Of a DNA stretch of 64,000 nt, positions 59,201-64,000 are shown one piece after another. Numbering within the stretch: position 1 is the first letter of the stretch; every line of letters starts with the position of its first letter. The notes under the pieces were generated by a model. That model saw only the letters and a list, made by a program, of their open reading frames with translations, was not told the DNA's origin and did no database searches. The stretch is taken from NCBI GenBank assembly GCA_945643635.1, contig CALZFC010000009.1, positions 5,879,001-5,943,000 on the forward strand. The letters are read 5' to 3'. Position numbers and translations under genes: made by a program. This DNA comes from Allodiplogaster sudhausi (Eukaryota > Nematoda > Chromadorea > Rhabditida > Diplogasteridae).

Positions 59201-62200
59201 ATCTCGGATTGGGAAACAAACAAACAATATACATAATATATATATATACATATATTTCGGAATTTCTTGATTATAAATAAACCTGTTGTGCCGTGAAGTA
59301 GCCGCTGGATGACGTCGAGATCGAAGCGATGTGAATCGAGTGGAATGAATGTCACGCCATGCGCCATGTCGCGGATCGGATTCACCGGCTCGAAGCTCTC
59401 GGCTGAATTAATAATTTGATAGCTATCTTTGTTGTATTAACAACAGTAACTACCAACAAGGAAAAGATGAGAAGGAAACTCACCCTTGAGCTCGCAGTGC
59501 TCATCGATCCGGTCATTATTGTCCGCGGCATTCATGTGTTCCATGTGCTTGATCATATTGCGATTGTGCCGATGGAACACTTCGAGATTGTCGAGAACAA
59601 TGGCCACCAGGTTGATCTTGTCCGCATTCAACAGTCCGCCGACGCCGATCCGCGACGAGAAGTGATCCTCGCCGTTCGGGTCGTTCAGGAACTGCAAGAA
59701 ATGCCTTCTTTCTTTCTTTTTTTTAAAGCGTATTCTGCACGACTTTAAAGAAATAATAAACTATACTAAAACATATGTTTAAATATATATATATATATAT
59801 ATATATTAATATAATTAAATGGTTAAAAAAAGAAACTTCAAGCTTCTCGCGCTGCCCTTCCTGTCCAATGACGACGATATTCGGCATGTCGTTGACGATG
59901 GCGTAGAGGTCGCGGAGGAAGACGCCGAAGAAGGGCACGAGATGGCACTGCGGCATGCGCAGCGCTCGCTGCACCGCGTTCGTGTACTCGGTCGACGGCA
60001 GCGACTGGTGCGCCGGCAGGAGCGCCTCGCACATCTCAAGGAGACAAGGAGACATTCTTTATTTTTGCAGAGGAGATGTTTTCATTAAGAAATGCAGCAA
60101 AGCACCGTGCACGTTTTAATAGCAGATATATGTTTTCGGGAATCGGTTTTGTTTATTGCAGGACAAGAAGTTTAAGACATAAAGCCGAGTATACCGCAAG
60201 AAGTTTTAGGCATTTTCCTCTCAAAAATAAAATAAAAAGGTAATTTTCTGAGTAATCATCACTGCACGAAGCGTTTTTTCGTACTCACCTCCTCGTACTG
60301 GCGCTTCTCTTCAATTAGCTAAACAGGACTATTTCAACAAGGTAAAAAATATATACACATTTTTAATATTAACAAACCTGCTCAAATTGGCACTTTTCCT
60401 CTTGGCGCAGAGACAGCCAAAATGGACGGAGCTTCTCGCTTTTCAAGCCCATCAGGATCTCGACCGCACCGTTAAAGTTGCCTATAGATAAAATAAATAT
60501 AAAAAAAATTTAGAATTAAAACCACCGTTTTGTTCTTTTGTTCTAAACTGGTTTCATAAGAGACTTTCATTCACGGCTTCGGTGGACATGAAAAGAAACT
60601 GATTCTAAAATCCACAACTCACCAATGTTCCAACACGTCTCAACAACTCGCATGATTGCGGTCAAGGCGATTTTTCGGTCATCATGAGTTGGCTGGCTCA
60701 CAATGACGTGAGTGATCCACGAGGACACCTAAATATATGCAGATTGCAATCCCAGTCGTTGATATTGCATTGTATTCACAAGATGGGTGGATGAAAAACC
60801 TCGCTGAGTCGCTTGACGAGCCCCTTGACAGGGCTGGGATTCTCAATGACCGGCACCGACGTAAGATCACAGCTGACATAGCGAACATAGTCCATCGGTT
60901 GAATCGAGTAGAAGAGTTGGTACTCGGAGATTGAGAGCTATAATAAATTATTTTATTATTATTATTATTTAAAATCACAAGGTAAACTTGTGCCGAAAAG
61001 ATGTTGTTACTGACTTGGAAGGCGACTTCTTCGGGAAAGTGAAGGATGTACTGAAGGCGTTCGAGTTCGAGACGGAAGATGGTGATTGGCTCATCGGTCT
61101 GGATGAGTCCGCCCGCCGCTGAGATCGTCGATGCCGTCGAAGTGCTTCTCGAATTTGCTAAAAAAAATATTTGTTTTTGAACAGTATATGCCTCTCCAGT
61201 TTCGCGTTATCTTCATTGGTATCTGATGTCAGTCTCTGTCATATTGTTTCCATGACTTTATATGTTCCTTCTTTCATATAATCTTACATAGCAGTCATCT
61301 TAAATATCAACACCCCTCCAGTCGTCCTTAGTTAGTCTCCTTCCATCGGAGAACTCTCGCATTGTTTTCATTACGTAGTAAACTTTGACCAGGACAGGTC
61401 GTCCCAGGTGCGGCGAATAAGGAAATGGCAAGGAGCGGCCACATGGAACTCTTTCTGTCACATTTGGCCGGCGAGACGTTAAAAGCTATGCTTGAAAGTA
61501 GCAGCTGGGAGAATGGAGGGCATGACCACTTCATCGCCCTCCACTGAACCGCTTGAACTCTTGCTTGCAGAAACACCTCCCCCGGACTGCGCCCGGACTT
61601 CCTTTCATGGAGAAGCAAAAGCGAATATTTGGAGCAGTGCGGCATACGACAGACAGTAGCATCGTAGCTGCATAACAATAGAAAGCGTGTGGAAAGAGAG
61701 AGTGAGAGAGAGAGAGGGAGAGAGAGTTGAAAGAGTCACTGACAATAGGAGTACAAATGGAAGAGAATATCCGGAGAGAAAGAGAAAGTTTTCTCGACCA
61801 GTGCAATATGGAGACGTCTTCTTCTCTCTTCCCCTACAAATGCCTCTGTAGCCTTGTCTTCTTACTCTTCTTCCCACCGAACTCTCTAATGAGGCGTCCG
61901 AGACAGCCCTTCCCAAACTGGCATGGCCACGACAATATTACTCTCGCTTACACATACTAGCAACTGACAGCTGCATATGCTTTGCTTTTCCCGCTCCTCC
62001 TCCATCTGCTGGCGTCTCGAGCAAAGAATTTGTTTGAACTGCCCATGAGACATGGATCTTCTTATTGTTAAGGCTAACGGAGCCAAAATGCACTCTTGAA
62101 TTTGAGCCTTTTTTTCTAGGACAAGAGCCAGAGAGTATGTGATCTAGAGAGACAAAAAAAATTCAAATACATAGGTACATAGACTGCGGTTGAGTTTTGC

Positions 62201-64000
62201 GCTCCTGAAATGACCGCACCTGTGGGTGACTGGGCGACACTTATAAGGACGCATTCTGTAAGCATTTCATCTCTCCATTTCGGACTCTAAATCTATGCTT
62301 GTTGTGAATGTAATATGTCCCAGTTGACTTGTCCAGTACTGGTGATCAATCAGTAGTGGAGATCAACATGAAGGGGAGGAAGAACGGGCAGGTAGTAGAG
62401 CGATAAAGCCTACAGATAGAAAAGATGTTGAAGAGAAAGTGAGATCAGAGATCGGCGGAAGAGGAGGGAGAGAAGGAACGAAAATGCGATGAAGTAAAGG
62501 AGGCGTTTGTTGTGTCGATTGCTTGCAAAGATGACTGACGAGGGAGAACTCTTCCTCATCTCGCCTCCTACTCTTTGGCACGGCAGTCTTCATCTCTCTC
62601 TCTCACTCTCTCTCTCTCTCTCTGTCTATCTCTCTTTCTCTCTCCTTCTCTCTCTCTCCTCTCTGGAAGTTAGCTTGACTCGAGTGAGCGAGCGCTGGCG
62701 GCGCGATTCTCAACTTGGTACACACACGTCGGCTTGCGCTTCGGCCAGCGTCCCAGCGGATTTGGTGCGCGAACAGGGAGAGAGAGAAGGAGAGAGAGAG
62801 AGAGAGAGAGAGGGACTGTGCCGAAGACCGAAAGAAAAGTCGAGAAAGTAAAGAAACATATGAGTCCTAGAAAATGCAACAAGATAGGAGAGAGTAACAG
62901 ATACGTGGAGACGTTTGAAGAGACAGCTTCTATGGAGAATATATCGCAAAAGACAGCATTGAGAGTCGCTAAAAAGCGCAACTTTAGGCGCGAAAGACAA
63001 GAGAAGAAGGGCCTGGAAGGAGTGAGAGGAGAGGCAGCGGACGGTGGAGGTTTCATTCACACGAGAGAAGGCGAAAGGCAGACGTGAATGGCAAGAAGAC
63101 GAAATGATGTGGTTTCTCACTCTTCGTCTTTCTCTCTTTATCTCTGCATCTCCCTCTCTCTCTTATCTTCCGTGTCAGATAACACGGCCCTCGTCTGCTA
63201 TCCTTTAGCTAGCCACCATGCCATGTCATCAAAGCATGGCCTAGATTTTAGAGAGAACGTTCCATTATGCCATTCTGATTTTCGTGAGCTTCACACAAAA
63301 CGCAGAGAAACGCCTTGGCCACGCTGAATTTGAAGTATACACCAAGGTTGTCAACAACATCACGTCGAGTCATACTCTCTCTCTCTCCATTTCTCTCTCT
63401 CTCTCTCTCTCTCTTTTTCTCCTTCTCCCTTGCCCGAACTCTTCAAGTGCTCTGTCACTCTCGTCCACCATCCGACCACTTGTTGCCGTCCAAGCAGACC
63501 CCGCCAAGCTTTTACCTCCAACTGCTCTCTCTCTCTCTCTCTCGCTGTCTAGCTATCTTATTCTATTACTCTCTCTCTCTCTCTCTCTCTCCTAGGCAAT
63601 GTTCTTTTGTTCTTCTAATTCCGCCGTCCATTGCTCTTCAGGAATCGCTGCAGGCCATTTGCGCCTCATAAAAAGAAGGAGAAAGTGTGTGAGAGGGAGA
63701 AAGAGAGAGAAATAAAGTGGTAGTAATTTGGGGAGAGGGGGCGTTGTGAATGCACTTCGCATTGCAGAGAACATTGCAGGAAACATCTGTCAGAATCTCG
63801 CTAATGGGAGTGGGCGGGCAAGAGAGAAAGAGGAAGGACAACCTCTGCCGACCCTGGACTCGTTGATGAGAGTGCAGACCCAGACGAGGAGTGAATCGGC
63901 AGCCGGCGGATCGGCTTCTGGCTCGACCCGCTCGCTGCCGTGGCCGAAGACTTGCAGAAGACGCGCGACCACCGAGGACGGCATGGCGGGAGATTTGAAA
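48822..64000 (-). CDS. plc-1: Phospholipase C epsilon (5' end outside window)
   Basis: About 40 exons. RasGEF/CDC25 region: 63843-64000 (partial), 61015-61157, 60800-60937, 60623-60728, 60378-60481, 60289-60318, 59837-60034, 59484-59691. PH region 59402-58329. EF-hand-like region about 56.6-55.6 kb. X box about 55.56-54.57 kb: both catalytic His are present ([11 protein letters not shown] and YHGHT), with metal-binding ELDCWDG. X-Y linker about 54.43-53.93 kb: acidic run ([20 protein letters not shown]), then a Gly/Ser/Ala-rich part. Y box about 53.87-52.8 kb ([32 protein letters not shown]). C2 52.6-51.7 kb. RA1 51.6-51.0 kb. RA2 about 49.87-49.5 kb, followed by a C-terminal helix and a Pro/Gly/Gln tail ending at TAG 48822. 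The enzyme hydrolyses PIP2 and also has a Ras/Rap GEF module. In C. elegans plc-1 acts in ovulation and epidermal morphogenesis. One intron starts with GC (49736). An exon at about 53.6 kb ([15 protein letters not shown]) may be alternative. Confidence 0.93.
61158..63842 (-). other. 2.7-kb PLC epsilon intron rich in (CT)n/(GA)n
   Basis: It separates a RasGEF-region exon (63843-64000) from the next (61015-61157); the phases match (G|CA). Inside are (CT)n and (GA)n blocks at about 62595-62660 and 62779-62812, and more toward 63380-63595. It could hold an internal promoter for a shorter isoform, as known for plc-1, but no specific element was recognised. Confidence 0.55.
62595..62812 (+). repeat. 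Opposed (CT)n and (GA)n tracts
   Basis: A CT-rich block at about 62595-62660 and a GA-rich block at about 62779-62812 lie within 220 bases in opposite orientation and could pair in single-stranded form. Confidence 0.7.

Noticed and set aside
9874..63595. CRISPR-like interpretation of regularly repeated short units
   Set aside because: These are simple dinucleotide tracts in a eukaryotic genome without spacers.

Overview
The window is nuclear DNA of a nematode. The genes are cut into many small exons by short introns. Two families present are regarded as nematode-specific: a fatty-acid/retinol-binding (FAR) protein and an MLT-10-like moulting protein. There is also an RPamide neuropeptide precursor of the nlp-2/nlp-22/nlp-23 type. 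Several coding starts sit within a few bases of a 3' splice site (AG|ATG), as expected if spliced leaders are added. The species cannot be named. All gene models were spliced by hand from reading-frame phase and family motifs; no transcript data were available.

Layout. Positions 1-3.9 kb (minus strand) hold three closely packed genes: a proline-rich protein, a degenerate RhoGAP-like protein, and a coiled-coil protein that runs off the left edge. A tRNA-Thr(AGU) lies at 6.06-6.13 kb (minus). TMEM129, the ER-membrane RING E3 ligase, is at 6.4-9.0 kb (plus). A 19.4-kb class XV-type myosin is at 10.5-29.9 kb (plus): motor, two IQ motifs, MyTH4, proline-rich linker, FERM-like module, SH3, a Gly/Arg-rich exon, MyTH4 and FERM. 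An unrecognised 232-residue protein is at 30.6-31.8 kb (minus). An unrecognised 424-residue secreted protein with 18 exons is at 34.05-37.44 kb (plus); one intron contains a long hairpin. The FAR gene is at 38.1-39.1 kb (minus) and the RPamide precursor at 40.3-40.9 kb (minus). The MLT-10-like gene is at 42.8-45.6 kb (minus). Two small uncharacterised genes follow at 45.86-46.99 kb (minus) and 47.40-47.75 kb (plus). From 48.8 kb to the right edge (minus) lies phospholipase C epsilon (C. elegans plc-1 type): RasGEF, PH, EF-hand-like region, X, acidic linker, Y, C2, RA1, RA2. Its 5' end is outside the window.

The genes do not form one pathway. The myosin, PLC epsilon and RhoGAP-like genes are cytoskeletal or small-GTPase signalling genes. 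The secreted set (FAR, RPamide, MLT-10-like, the 424-residue protein) has typical nematode functions. Intergenic DNA and long introns are rich in (CT)n/(GA)n tracts and carry small non-autonomous DNA transposons.

Main observations: a recurrent use of GC-AG introns, supported by reading frame; an intronic 52+13+52 nt hairpin at 35.8 kb; two related CACGGTG-ended MITEs, one with a perfect 5-bp target duplication; a TA-flanked 417-bp MITE; a myosin motor with non-consensus nucleotide-binding motifs; and an RPamide precursor with unusual amidated C-termini.
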